Assembly: GCA_031270215.1 (NCBI GenBank) | Contig: JAISYB010000115.1 | Coordinates: 1 to 23,130, forward strand | Source: Streptococcaceae bacterium | Lineage (GTDB): Bacteria > Bacillota > Bacilli > Lactobacillales > Streptococcaceae | DNA: 23,130 bases | Direction: 5' to 3' | Shown: piece by piece, positions 16,256-23,130 of the stretch | Layout: every line of letters begins with the position of its first letter | How positions within the stretch are numbered: position 1 is the first letter of the stretch | Position numbers and translations under genes: made by a program | The notes under the pieces: generated by a model | Database searches by the model: none | Seen by the model: only the letters and a program-made list of their open reading frames with translations | Told to the model about the DNA's origin: nothing

Positions 16256-17128
16256 TTATTTTTCTAGTTTAATTATATTTCTAATATTCTTCTGAATCAA
16301 ATAAAAATTAAAGCCAACAATCAAGGTGTAAATCGGGAAAATCAGCTGTTCCGCAATTGAGACCTCGACCCCATTAGCGAGCATAAAGATTATCATAGCA
16401 TCTAATGCTAAAAGCAAAGTTAGAGCCTTAAACATTAGGATTGGTAGTAATAAATATCCCCAATTGTGTTTGCGTAATAGCATAATAGATGAAAACACAA
16501 TCGCAGGTAAAATAATCCCTAAATCCATCGCTTGAACGGGAAAAGTGGTATAGTGTTCAAGTTTTAATGCTGTAGTTTGGGGTATTAAATAGCTCAACCA
16601 ATTCATGCCAATCAAAAAGGCAAAAATAAGATTTGAAATGCTCAAATATTTGATGGGCAATTTCTTTTGAAAATAGGTATGGATGGTTGAAAGTTCAAAA
16701 GATGTCATACACGCCAGAAAACTGTAAAATGACAAACTCATCAAGATAACATATAAAACGAACATTGAATTAAAAGTGCCCGCCAAACAATAAATTGTAT
16801 AGGTATATAGGAAATAGGCTAAAGCTCCAGTCAAATAAAATCTACCTTTAATCGAATTTTGGCGATTTTTAAATAACGCATAAATCAGAAAAGGAACGCC
16901 GATAAATAAAGTTACCAAATCTTGTCCTTTTGCTTGAACAGCCATTGATAAAGAATCGTTGTGATAAATTCCTTTTCCATATAATTCGACTGTCCCGCCA
17001 CTAATCGTTTTAATCTGAGCGCCAACATTTACGCTCGTATTGTCAAACAAGCTAATTGCAGCAACAACTCCTGCAATCAAGGCAATCGCTACTACTAGCC
17101 AAGTAATGTTTTTACTGATTGGTTTCAT
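16256..17128 (-). CDS. Polytopic membrane protein of unknown function
   Basis: A 290-residue protein with about eight predicted membrane helices (near residues 9-27, 68-86, 97-115, 121-141, 160-181, 200-218, 225-250, 260-278). A 40-residue hydrophilic loop with a beta-like GAQIKTISGGTVELYGKGIY segment follows helix 1 and is probably extracellular. I do not recognise a named family. ATG overlaps the flavodoxin stop as ATGA, after AAAGGAG. Co-translation with the flavodoxin suggests a shared job, perhaps electron transfer at the membrane, but that is inference from context only. Confidence 0.75.
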   Translation of the reverse strand: MKPISKNITWLVVAIALIAGVVAAISLFDNTSVNVGAQIKTISGGTVELYGKGIYHNDSLSMAVQAKGQDLVTLFIGVPFLIYALFKNRQNSIKGRFYLTGALAYFLYTYTIYCLAGTFNSMFVLYVILMSLSFYSFLACMTSFELSTIHTYFQKKLPIKYLSISNLIFAFLIGMNWLSYLIPQTTALKLEHYTTFPVQAMDLGIILPAIVFSSIMLLRKHNWGYLLLPILMFKALTLLLALDAMIIFMLANGVEVSIAEQLIFPIYTLIVGFNFYLIQKNIRNIIKLEK

Positions 17129-17652
17129 GAATAGTTCTCCTTTACGTAAGTCACCAGTGGTTGAATCGCCTCTTGTTGACTAAAATCTATTGTCTTTCCG
17201 TAAGTCTCAATAATCGCTTTTTCTTCGGCAGTCCATTCTTTTTCTAACTTCTTTTCGACTGCTTTTTTAAGCATTTGCAACAACATTCGGTGCCCCAATT
17301 TTAATTTTGAATAATCAATGCCTCCTCGAAAATGAAAAACTGCTTCTGGCTCACTCATTGATTTTGGAAAAGAACGATTCATTGTCGCTTTAAAATCTAC
17401 TTCTTTGGGGTCTGCTAAACCAACTGTAAAAACCACTAGATGCTTTAACTCGGCTTTTAAAACTGTAGCAATACCAGAAATTTTTCCCGCACGAATAGAG
17501 CCGCCATAAATGACTAGATTGTATTGACTAAGCTTTTCAGCCTTAATATCTTTTATCTCAATACACGAAACCTGTAATTCGGCTGCTAACCACTGAGCGT
17601 ATTTTTTTGTTGTACCATAAGTCGATTGATAGATGATGAGCGCATTATTCAT
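17125..17652 (-). CDS. Flavodoxin-domain protein (HemG-like)
   Basis: A 175-residue protein with a flavodoxin fold. The FMN phosphate loop is IIYQSTYGTTKKYAQWLA (residues 7-24); YGGSIRAGKISG is the second FMN-contact loop, and VVFTVGLADP the third. It resembles the Flavodoxin_5 group that includes protoporphyrinogen oxidase HemG, with a basic C-terminal LKKAVEKKLEKEW. It could reduce a quinone or another small molecule. Its start overlaps the MarR stop (ATGA) and its end overlaps the membrane-protein start, so the three are translationally coupled. Confidence 0.8.
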   Translation of the reverse strand: MNNALIIYQSTYGTTKKYAQWLAAELQVSCIEIKDIKAEKLSQYNLVIYGGSIRAGKISGIATVLKAELKHLVVFTVGLADPKEVDFKATMNRSFPKSMSEPEAVFHFRGGIDYSKLKLGHRMLLQMLKKAVEKKLEKEWTAEEKAIIETYGKTIDFSQQEAIQPLVTYVKENYS

Positions 17653-18104
17653 TTGAAATTCCCCTTTAACTGTTCTAGATTTTCCATCATCTTCAACATA
17701 ACCTTGCTTCCTAGCGCCAATTCATCCTCGCTAAGCCCAGAAAAGACTTCTCTCAAAAAATATTGCGCTTCATTTTCAGCAATTTTAACTTGTGACATGC
17801 CGAATGGGGTCATTGAAACTTGGCGCACCCTTTTGTCTGCTACACTCGTCACCACTTCTACCAAACCCGTCTTCTCCATGCTCTCTAACATCTTGGCAAT
17901 GTTTTGCCGGCTCGTGTCCATAGCGCTTGCGAGTGAGGTGACAGTTGGAACCCCCTCCTTTGATAAATCTAAAATATTAAGTAGTAAAAACCATTGCTTA
18001 GTTGTTAATACATTGACCATTTTATCCCCAACAAATTGTAACTTATTGGCAAGAATAAAAGTGCCACCAAATAAAAGGTATTTTAAGTTTTTAGGTTCTT
18101 GCAT
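17649..18104 (-). CDS. MarR-family transcriptional regulator
   Basis: A 151-residue winged helix-turn-helix regulator. The recognition region is VTSLASAMDTSRQNIAKMLESMEKTGLVE (about 55-83) and the wing carries VADKRVRQVSMT (88-99) with the usual Asp-Lys-Arg. I start at ATG 18104, 6 nt after TTGGAG; a TTG four codons earlier would place the ribosome-binding site inside the gene. First gene of its operon. The large inverted repeat at 18122-18167 covers its own promoter, so it almost certainly represses itself and the flavodoxin genes until a ligand or oxidant binds. Confidence 0.92.
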   Translation of the reverse strand: MQEPKNLKYLLFGGTFILANKLQFVGDKMVNVLTTKQWFLLLNILDLSKEGVPTVTSLASAMDTSRQNIAKMLESMEKTGLVEVVTSVADKRVRQVSMTPFGMSQVKIAENEAQYFLREVFSGLSEDELALGSKVMLKMMENLEQLKGNFK

Positions 18105-18121
18105 AACGTTCTCCAATTCTA

Positions 18122-18167
18122 AATAAGTAATAGGTTACGTTTAATTATACGCAACCTATTACTTATT
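18122..18167. promoter_or_regulatory. MarR operator, near-perfect 19-bp inverted repeat
   Basis: Left arm AATAAGTAATAGGTTACGT (18122-18140) and right arm 18149-18167, whose reverse complement is AATAAGTAATAGGTTGCGT, differ at one base. The 8-bp centre is TTAATTAT. One arm fills the -35/-10 spacer and the other covers the start site, which is ideal for repression by a dimeric MarR protein. Confidence 0.8.
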
Positions 18168-18172
18168 TTCAA
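18144..18172 (-). promoter_or_regulatory. Promoter of the MarR-flavodoxin operon
   Basis: On the minus strand TTGAAA (18167-18172), 17 bp, then a perfect TATAAT (18144-18149). This is the strongest sigma-A match seen in the window. The leader before ATG 18104 is about 30 nt. Confidence 0.8.
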
Positions 18173-18193
18173 GTATTTCCTTTCTGGTTGTCT

Positions 18194-18251
18194 ACAAAAG
18201 TATTCTTGTAGTGACACCCTATCCCAAAAGCAATCTTGTAGTGTCACCCCT
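18194..18251. repeat. Two imperfect 30-bp direct repeats
   Basis: Units beginning at CAAAAG 18195 and CAAAAG 18225 share the pattern CAAAAG..(T)TCTTGTAGTG(A/T)CACCC. The period is 30 bp. The first also contains an inverted CTACAA/TTGTAG. They lie 20-80 bp upstream of the MarR promoter. They could be upstream regulator sites or terminal-repeat debris of a mobile element. Confidence 0.55.
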
Positions 18252-18333
18252 ACGTAAAAAAAATAGCAAATCTAGGTTTATGGATTAGCTCTAAGCGATA
18301 AATCGCTATGAACTCAATCAATCGCATCAGCAA

Positions 18334-18449
18334 GTTTGACCCAAAAGTCTAAAATTCGCTGATTACGAAATAGAAAAAACGCATGAAATCAATGTTTTCA
18401 CAAATGAATTTCATACGATTTTTCTATTTTCAAGACTTTTGGGTCAGAC
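18334..18449. repeat. MITE-like 116-bp hairpin
   Basis: Outer arms GTTTGACCCAAAAGTCT (18334-18350) and 18433-18449 match over 17 bp with one difference. Inner arms 18367-18389 and 18408-18430 match at 20 of 23 positions. An 18-nt loop lies at 18390-18407 and a 16-nt bulge at 18351-18366. Nothing coding is inside. A shorter palindrome, AGCGATAAATCGCT, lies at 18294-18307. The large hairpin has the form of a miniature inverted-repeat element or insertion-sequence debris. It lacks a T-tract, so it is not a standard terminator. Family not identified. Confidence 0.6.
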
Positions 18450-18516
18450 TCAGGACTTCAGCGGTCTATGGTTAGGAAAATAGATGATTTATGCGCACCT
18501 ATATCGCACTAACAGG

Positions 18517-18814
18517 TTAAGGAGCTGTATACAATGTAATAATTTGCCGACCAATACCGTGATGATGATACTTTTCAAGTAAGACGATATTATAAATTTC
18601 CGCATGAGAAACGCCATCAGAAATTGCTCGACCACAGCCAATCACTTGATTTTTTATCAATCACAAATATTTTATACAAACTATTTTTAAACGCTAACTC
18701 AATTTTTTCAGTTGGTAAATCAGTTAATCCATAATAATGCAGTAAATTTTTCACTTGGTGGTAATCAATATTGGTGTCTTCAATTACAAAATGCAATTTT
18801 TCTATTGATGACAT
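18517..18814 (-). pseudogene. Frameshifted and shortened GNAT acetyltransferase
   Basis: The first frame gives 65 residues (MSSIEKLHFVIEDTNIDYHQ... to FVIDKK) and ends at a stop. Removing one A from a six-A run (minus strand; 18650-18655) restores KNQVIGCGRAISDGVSHAEIYNIV and LEKYHHHGIGRQII, the acetyl-CoA-binding region of a GNAT N-acetyltransferase. The restored frame then stops at 18517 after TLYTAP, earlier than a usual GNAT C-terminus. ATG is preceded by TTAGGAGTAGAA, 8 nt after the upstream gene. So it was the last gene of the sulfur operon and is now probably inactive. Confidence 0.8.
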
Positions 18815-18822
18815 TTCTACTC

Positions 18823-19791
18823 CTAACTAAAACGTGCTGCTCGCTCACTTAGCTCTAACCAAACTGAGGTATCTGGACCTTTTGGCAGTATTCTTTGATG
18901 TGATTCTTCTGGTTTCAGATGAATTGATAAAAAATAATGCTTTTTAATTGCATCAAAATCAGTTGTATCACCAAAACCATAGGTTTGATATAAATCACGA
19001 GCATATCCCCAAAGATTTTGATAATCAATTAATCGTTTTTTATTAACATTAAAAGCAGCATAATAGGCGACATCAAAACGTGCTAAAGTACTATATAATC
19101 TTACATCGCTGTCTGTTATCTGACTGCCATGTAAGTATCTTTGATTTGCCAATCGCTGCTCCAACCAATCTAAACGCTCAAAAACAATATCATAGGCACT
19201 TTCATAGGCTGATTGACTTTTTGCAAAGCCCGCTTTATAGACGCCATTATTAATATCATGGAAGATAATATCATTTAATTCACGAATTTCATTTTCTAAT
19301 TCAATCGGAAATAAATCTGGTGCATCGACCTTATGAAATTTCTGCCAATCACGTTCAAAATAATAGGTTAAATTATGATAATCATTTTCTACCACTTTTT
19401 TTGTTTCAATATCAACAAGCGCTGGTACCGTCGGACGTCTAGCGTAATTTGAATCAGCGTTAACATAAACTTCACTTAGATAATGGATACCAAGTACTGG
19501 ATCAACATTATCTTTATCTAGAGTAAACGCCCAATCTGTATGTCCAATCTTTGGGCGAATCGGATCAGCTGTGCCTAAACTAATTACCTTTTCAAGTCCT
19601 AAAACTTTGCGAACAATAACTGCTCGATGTGCCCATGGACAAACAGGTGCCCATAATAAACGATATTTGCCAGCCACAACTGGTAATTCATCTACACCAT
19701 CGCCAAATTTGGCAGTGAATTGATTCGTTTGACGAATAAATCGACCGTCTTTGGCAATTTCAATTGATTGACTCACTTTATTTTCAACCAT
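18823..19791 (-). CDS. Glutathionyl-hydroquinone reductase-like protein (ECM4/YqjG family)
   Basis: A 322-residue member of the Xi-class glutathione S-transferase family. These enzymes remove glutathione from glutathionyl-hydroquinones using a cysteine in a CPWA motif, seen here as APVCPWAHRAVI (Cys51). Other family stretches are GHTDWAFT, YLSEVYVNADSNYARRPTVPALVD, NGVYKAGFAKSQSAYE and SDVRLYSTLARFD. I choose ATG 19791, which follows GTGAGG; a GTG four codons upstream has no ribosome-binding site. In an organism with little glutathione the natural thiol could differ. Its place after a cystine-type transporter and cysteine synthase fits thiol metabolism. Confidence 0.88.
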   Translation of the reverse strand: MVENKVSQSIEIAKDGRFIRQTNQFTAKFGDGVDELPVVAGKYRLLWAPVCPWAHRAVIVRKVLGLEKVISLGTADPIRPKIGHTDWAFTLDKDNVDPVLGIHYLSEVYVNADSNYARRPTVPALVDIETKKVVENDYHNLTYYFERDWQKFHKVDAPDLFPIELENEIRELNDIIFHDINNGVYKAGFAKSQSAYESAYDIVFERLDWLEQRLANQRYLHGSQITDSDVRLYSTLARFDVAYYAAFNVNKKRLIDYQNLWGYARDLYQTYGFGDTTDFDAIKKHYFLSIHLKPEESHQRILPKGPDTSVWLELSERAARFS

Positions 19792-19799
19792 TTTATTCC

Positions 19800-20120
19800 T
19801 CACTTTTCATTAAAATACTCAAGTAACCGAAAACTATTTTCTACATAATATAAAACGGCTGTTTTTAAACCCTCATCTTTCACAATAAAATCACTGTGAT
19901 GCCAAGTGCTTGCATTCTTTTCACCATTACGACCTATAAAAGCAAAGATACCCGTTTTTAACATTGTTTCAATCATTTTAATGCCCCATTTTGTAAGCTG
20001 TGCCTTTATAAATTTTGTCGTTTCAAATTCTTCATTTGAAAGCTCTGGATTCTGGATACTGATGAATAAAATGTCTGATTGCTGATAATTCATCAAGAAA
20101 TGATTGTTAATACCTGTCAT
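19800..20120 (-). CDS. Hypothetical 106-residue protein
   Basis: I do not recognise this protein. It is soluble, has no signal peptide or membrane helix, and contains an alternating strand/helix pattern (SDILFISIQNPELS, then a helix rich in Lys, then KTGIFAFIGRNGEK). The STWHHSDF stretch, with paired histidines, could bind metal or a ligand. It has a proper ribosome-binding site (CTAGGAGAGATTA) and short gaps to the ATPase gene (13 nt) and the GST-like gene, so it is probably a real operon member. Confidence 0.7.
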   Translation of the reverse strand: MTGINNHFLMNYQQSDILFISIQNPELSNEEFETTKFIKAQLTKWGIKMIETMLKTGIFAFIGRNGEKNASTWHHSDFIVKDEGLKTAVLYYVENSFRLLEYFNEK

Positions 20121-20133
20121 TAATCTCTCCTAG

Positions 20134-20892
20134 TTACAATACAAATTCTGGTTCAAAATTTTGATGTTTTTGTGATAAAAATGCTCGTGTTCGGTGATTT
20201 TTAGGATGATTGAATACAGCATCAGTTGAGCCACTCTCAATAATCTGACCATTTTCTAAAAAAATAACCCGCGTTGCCACTTCTTTTACAAAAGCCATTT
20301 CATGTGATACCAAAAGCATTGTCTGACCTTCTTTAGCAGCAGCTTGGATTGTCGCTTGCACTTCGTTAACTAATTCTGGATCAAGTGCTGAGGTTGGCTC
20401 ATCTAATAACAATAACTTGGGCTTCATTGCCAAAGCTCTTGCAATACCAACTCGTTGTTTTTGACCGCCTGACAGATGCTTAGGAAAGTAATTAATTCGT
20501 TCTGCCAAGCCAACTTTTTCTAATTCAAAAATTGCAAGCTTAGTTGCTTCTTCATCCGAAAGCTTTTTAACAATTTTCAAGCCTTCTTTTACATTTTCAA
20601 GCGCTGTTTTACGTTCAAATAAATTAAATTGCTGAAAAACCATTGCTGTTTGCTGTCTCAGTTCTAAGACTTCATACTTTTTTATCGTTGAAAAATCAAA
20701 CGTTTGATTTTCCAAGATCAAGTGACCATTGTCGGGTTTTTCCAAATAATTTAGACTTCTTAAAAAAGTTGATTTACCAGCTCCAGATGAACCGATGAGT
20801 GCAATAACATCGCCTTTTTCAAATGACACCGTCAAGTTATCCAATATCACATTGTCATGGAATTGCTTCCTTAGGTTTTCAATTAAAAACAT
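20134..20892 (-). CDS. Amino-acid ABC transporter ATP-binding protein, cystine/polar type
   Basis: A 252-residue ATPase that powers import of an amino acid. Walker A is IGSSGAGKST (33-42), Q-loop FQQFNLF (86-92), signature LSGGQKQR (140-147), Walker B LLLLDEP (160-166) with D-loop SALDPE, and the switch His197. Sequence type is GlnQ/TcyC/TcyN. The gene start overlaps the permease end by 14 bp. Neighbouring cysK and a cystathionine enzyme point to cystine, cysteine or a related sulfur compound as substrate. Confidence 0.93.
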   Translation of the reverse strand: MFLIENLRKQFHDNVILDNLTVSFEKGDVIALIGSSGAGKSTFLRSLNYLEKPDNGHLILENQTFDFSTIKKYEVLELRQQTAMVFQQFNLFERKTALENVKEGLKIVKKLSDEEATKLAIFELEKVGLAERINYFPKHLSGGQKQRVGIARALAMKPKLLLLDEPTSALDPELVNEVQATIQAAAKEGQTMLLVSHEMAFVKEVATRVIFLENGQIIESGSTDAVFNHPKNHRTRAFLSQKHQNFEPEFVL

Positions 20893-21652
20893 TACTGCCC
20901 ACCTCTTTTACACTAAACAATTTTTTTCCAACCTTATTTTTACTGCGTGGATCTTTAATCGCAAGCTTATCTTCAAGCAAATGAACTAAAAATTCAACAA
21001 TAATATTAAGCACCCAATAGATTAAAGCAACGGCGATATAAGTTTCAAAGTAACGGAAATTATTGCCTGCAATAATCTTAACTTGAGCAGTCATTTCGAC
21101 CACACCCGCCACAAATGCTAGTGATGTCCCCTTTAAAAGTCCCATTAGTGCATTGGCTAATGGAGGTACAGCAACCACAGTTGCTTCTGGCAAAATAATA
21201 CGCCTTAGAATTTGAGGATAAGTCATACCTAGACTCTCCGCAGCCTCGATTTGACCACTATCTACTGAAAGTAAAGCCGAGCGAATGGTTTCTGACTGAT
21301 ATGCCGCTTCATTTAAGCCATAAGTGACCAGCACAAAAAGCATTGCTGGAACAGCGTTAATATTGTAATTTGTATCATTAATTGAATTTAAATATTTTAA
21401 GAACAAAGGAATTCCTGAATATGTTAAATATAATTGAACAACAATAGGCGTACCTCGAATAAAACTGACGAAGACCAACAAAATTTGATATAGCACTGGA
21501 ATTTTATTCATCTTGATTATTGCAAAAAATAGTCCTAATATGAGCCCAATTAACATTGAAACAAAGGTGATTTCAAGTGTTACTGGAATCATTTTTATCA
21601 GCTTAGGAATTGCCGACCATACTGCTTCAATATCAAAAATTTTACCTGACAT
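20879..21652 (-). CDS. Amino-acid ABC transporter permease, cystine/polar type
   Basis: A 257-residue inner-membrane subunit of the His/Glu/Gln/Arg/opine 3-TM permease family. The early segment IPVTLEITFVSMLIGLILG and SFIRGTPIVVQLYL are typical. The EAA loop that contacts the ATPase reads EAAESLGMTYPQILRRIILPEA. ATG follows ATAGGAGTAAAA. It resembles TcyB/TcyL-type cystine permeases. No substrate-binding protein gene lies between cysK and this permease or elsewhere in the window. Confidence 0.92.
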   Translation of the reverse strand: MSGKIFDIEAVWSAIPKLIKMIPVTLEITFVSMLIGLILGLFFAIIKMNKIPVLYQILLVFVSFIRGTPIVVQLYLTYSGIPLFLKYLNSINDTNYNINAVPAMLFVLVTYGLNEAAYQSETIRSALLSVDSGQIEAAESLGMTYPQILRRIILPEATVVAVPPLANALMGLLKGTSLAFVAGVVEMTAQVKIIAGNNFRYFETYIAVALIYWVLNIIVEFLVHLLEDKLAIKDPRSKNKVGKKLFSVKEVGSNVFN

Positions 21653-21711
21653 TTTTACTCCTATCTATTCACTCTATGCCTTAGTCCTTACAGGCTTTGG
21701 TTTCTAATTGA

Positions 21712-22638
21712 TTAGCTGCCTAACTCAAATAAATCGGTTGATAAATAACGTTCACCGTTATCAGGTGCAATAGCAACAACTGTTTTACCAGAACCTAATT
21801 TCTTGGCAATTTCGTAAGCAGCATGGATAGCAGCGCCAGAAGAAAAACCAAGTAATACACCAATATTTTTAGCTATTATGCGGACCTGTTCAATTGCTTG
21901 TTCATTTGATACTTGAATCACTGAATCGTAAATTGTTTGATTCAAAACTGATGGAATCAATCCTGCTCCAATGCCTTGTATTTTATGCAATCCTGGTACG
22001 CCACCACTTAAAACCGGCGAATCCTTTGGTTCAACTGCAAAAATTTGAATATTATTTGACTGTTCACGTAAATATTGTCCCACTCCCGTTAAAGTGCCAC
22101 CTGTCCCAACACCTGCGAGAAAAACATCTGGTAATTTTCCTAAAGCTGCTACAATTTCTGGACCTGTTGTCTGATAATGAACTGCTGGGTTTGCTTCATT
22201 TTCAAATTGTCTAAGTGAAAGATAATCAGGATTTTCTAACAATAATGATTCTAGCTTATCAAAACTTGCTTGAATGCCACCGCTTGCTGGTGTTTCAAGC
22301 ACTGTACCACCATAAGCACGAATAAGTTGTTTGCGCTCCTCACTAACAGCATCTGGTAAAATTACAATTAAAGGATATTTTTTTGCTGCTGCCACAAGTG
22401 CTAAACCAATTCCTGTATTACCACTTGTTGCTTCAACAATCGTTTTGCCACTTGATAAGACACCAGCCTTTTCAGCAGTTTCAATTAAGTTTAATGCAAT
22501 CCGATCCTTGACACTACCACCAGCATTAAAATATTCGAGTTTAATAAAAACATCTGCATAATGATTTTCGTCTGGATTCTCTAGCTTTAACAATGGTGTA
22601 TCGCCAATTAATTCTGTAATTTTTTTATGATAACCCAT
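21712..22638 (-). CDS. cysK: Cysteine synthase (O-acetylserine sulfhydrylase)
   Basis: PLP enzyme that makes L-cysteine from O-acetyl-L-serine and sulfide. It is 308 residues, the usual length. The PLP lysine is Lys44 in FNAGGSVKDR; the substrate loop is VEATSGNTGIG; the phosphate-binding glycines are GVGTGGTLTG; GFSSGAA is near the C-terminus. ATG lies 1 nt after the stop of the upstream lyase gene, with AAGAGGTG as ribosome-binding site. A cystathionine beta-synthase of the CysK-like family cannot be fully excluded, since CBS plus CGL pairs also occur side by side in firmicutes. Confidence 0.9.
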   Translation of the reverse strand: MGYHKKITELIGDTPLLKLENPDENHYADVFIKLEYFNAGGSVKDRIALNLIETAEKAGVLSSGKTIVEATSGNTGIGLALVAAAKKYPLIVILPDAVSEERKQLIRAYGGTVLETPASGGIQASFDKLESLLLENPDYLSLRQFENEANPAVHYQTTGPEIVAALGKLPDVFLAGVGTGGTLTGVGQYLREQSNNIQIFAVEPKDSPVLSGGVPGLHKIQGIGAGLIPSVLNQTIYDSVIQVSNEQAIEQVRIIAKNIGVLLGFSSGAAIHAAYEIAKKLGSGKTVVAIAPDNGERYLSTDLFELGS

Positions 22639-22639
22639 T

Positions 22640-23130
22640 TTACACCTCTTTTTCTGCTCGATTTAGTGCCTGTTTTAAATCAGCAATCAAGTCTTTTTTA
22701 TTTTCAATACCAACTGCTAAACGAACTAGTTGTTGCGTAATCCCTAATTTTTCTAAGCTTTCCTGACTAAACGACTGGTGACTCATGCTGACAACATGCT
22801 CAATCAAACTTTCAACACCACCTAAACTTGCTGCTAAATCAAAATGCTCAAGCGCTGATAAGAAATTTTTAACACAATAAGTTGGTTTTAGAGAAAATGA
22901 AATGACAGCGCCAATTCCACTAGCTTGGCGTGCCTGAATCGCTTGTTCATCATCTGAAAAGCTACCAGCAAAATAAAGTGTTTCTATTGCTTGATGCCCA
23001 GTTAAAAAATCAATAATCGCCTGCGTGTTTTCAGCTTGACGATCCAAACGAATTGCCAGTGTCTTAATACCTCTAATCAAAGAATACGCATCAAATGGAC
23101 TTAGAATAGCACCTTGATTAATTTGATAGA
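22640..23130 (-). CDS. Cystathionine gamma-lyase/synthase or beta-lyase, C-terminal part
   Basis: Cut by the right edge of the window; the frame stays open to 23130. The visible 163 residues are the C-terminal domain of a Cys/Met-metabolism PLP enzyme: NQGAILSPFDAYSLIRGIKTLAIR, SLGGVESLIEHVVSMSH, and LGITQQLVRLAVGIENKKDLIADL. The PLP lysine lies off the edge, so MetB, MetC and CGL (MccB) cannot be separated. The apparent start at 23080 is an internal TTG, not the true start. Coupling to cysK by a 1-nt gap supports a transsulfuration role. Confidence 0.9.
   Translation of the reverse strand, partial: YQINQGAILSPFDAYSLIRGIKTLAIRLDRQAENTQAIIDFLTGHQAIETLYFAGSFSDDEQAIQARQASGIGAVISFSLKPTYCVKNFLSALEHFDLAASLGGVESLIEHVVSMSHQSFSQESLEKLGITQQLVRLAVGIENKKDLIADLKQALNRAEKEV

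Noticed and set aside
18294..18307. Palindrome AGCGATAAATCGCT as a terminator or operator
   Set aside because: Six-pair stem with a 2-nt loop and no T-tract; too short to assign a role by itself.
18640..18660. Programmed frameshifting in the GNAT gene
   Set aside because: The A6 run could slip, but there is no stimulatory structure or shifted Shine-Dalgarno that I can see, and the C-terminus is also truncated; decay is simpler.
1..23130. CRISPR array, tRNA, rRNA, phage or defence genes
   Set aside because: No regularly spaced identical repeats with unique spacers, no cloverleaf or rRNA sequence, and no recognisable nuclease, integrase or phage genes were found.

Overview
The window is AT-rich DNA with Gram-positive ribosome-binding sites (AGGAG or GGAGG), an LPxTG cell-wall protein, a CcpA-type cre site and PTS sugar uptake. 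It most likely comes from a member of the Lactobacillales (an Enterococcus-, Vagococcus-, Carnobacterium- or Lactococcus-like firmicute). I cannot resolve the genus from sequence alone. Almost everything is on the minus strand; the one clear plus-strand gene is the DeoR-family regulator at 14221-14994.

Layout, left to right. (1) 306-4616 encodes a 1436-residue sortase-anchored surface protein with a degenerate thioester-like head, about four repeated mid-domains and four C-terminal T-Q ester-bond (VaFE) domains. It has its own promoter and terminator. (2) 4617-5334 is non-coding. It holds two minus-strand terminators and a decayed group II intron fragment that begins exactly after the T-run of the transketolase terminator. 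(3) 5335-14027 is one long minus-strand catabolic operon read ulaG-ulaC-ulaA-ulaB-ulaD-ulaE-ulaF-(ulaF remnant)-tal-tkt. It is divergent from a DeoR-family regulator at 14221-14994. The shared control region carries three direct repeats (probable operators), a cre site and facing promoters.

(4) 15114-18104 is a minus-strand operon of a MarR regulator, a flavodoxin-like protein, an 8-TM membrane protein, a 5'-truncated methyltransferase and an intact methyltransferase. A near-perfect 19-bp inverted repeat overlaps its promoter. (5) 18168-18516 is non-coding and repeat-rich, with a 30-bp direct repeat and a MITE-like 116-bp hairpin. (6) 18517-23130 is a sulfur/thiol operon, again on the minus strand: cystathionine lyase/synthase (cut by the window edge), cysteine synthase, an amino-acid ABC permease and ATPase, a 106-residue unknown protein, a glutathionyl-hydroquinone-reductase-like enzyme and a frameshifted GNAT acetyltransferase.

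How the genes work together. UlaABC imports and phosphorylates L-ascorbate. UlaG opens the lactone, UlaD decarboxylates, and UlaE and UlaF epimerise to D-xylulose 5-phosphate. Transaldolase and transketolase at the end of the same operon can carry that product into fructose 6-phosphate and glyceraldehyde 3-phosphate. The right-hand operon looks built for cysteine/cystine uptake and interconversion with thiol-dependent detoxification. I found no CRISPR array, tRNA, rRNA, prophage or obvious defence system. The least ordinary items are the group II intron scar, the duplicated ulaF tail and the repeat-rich 18.2-18.5 kb gap.
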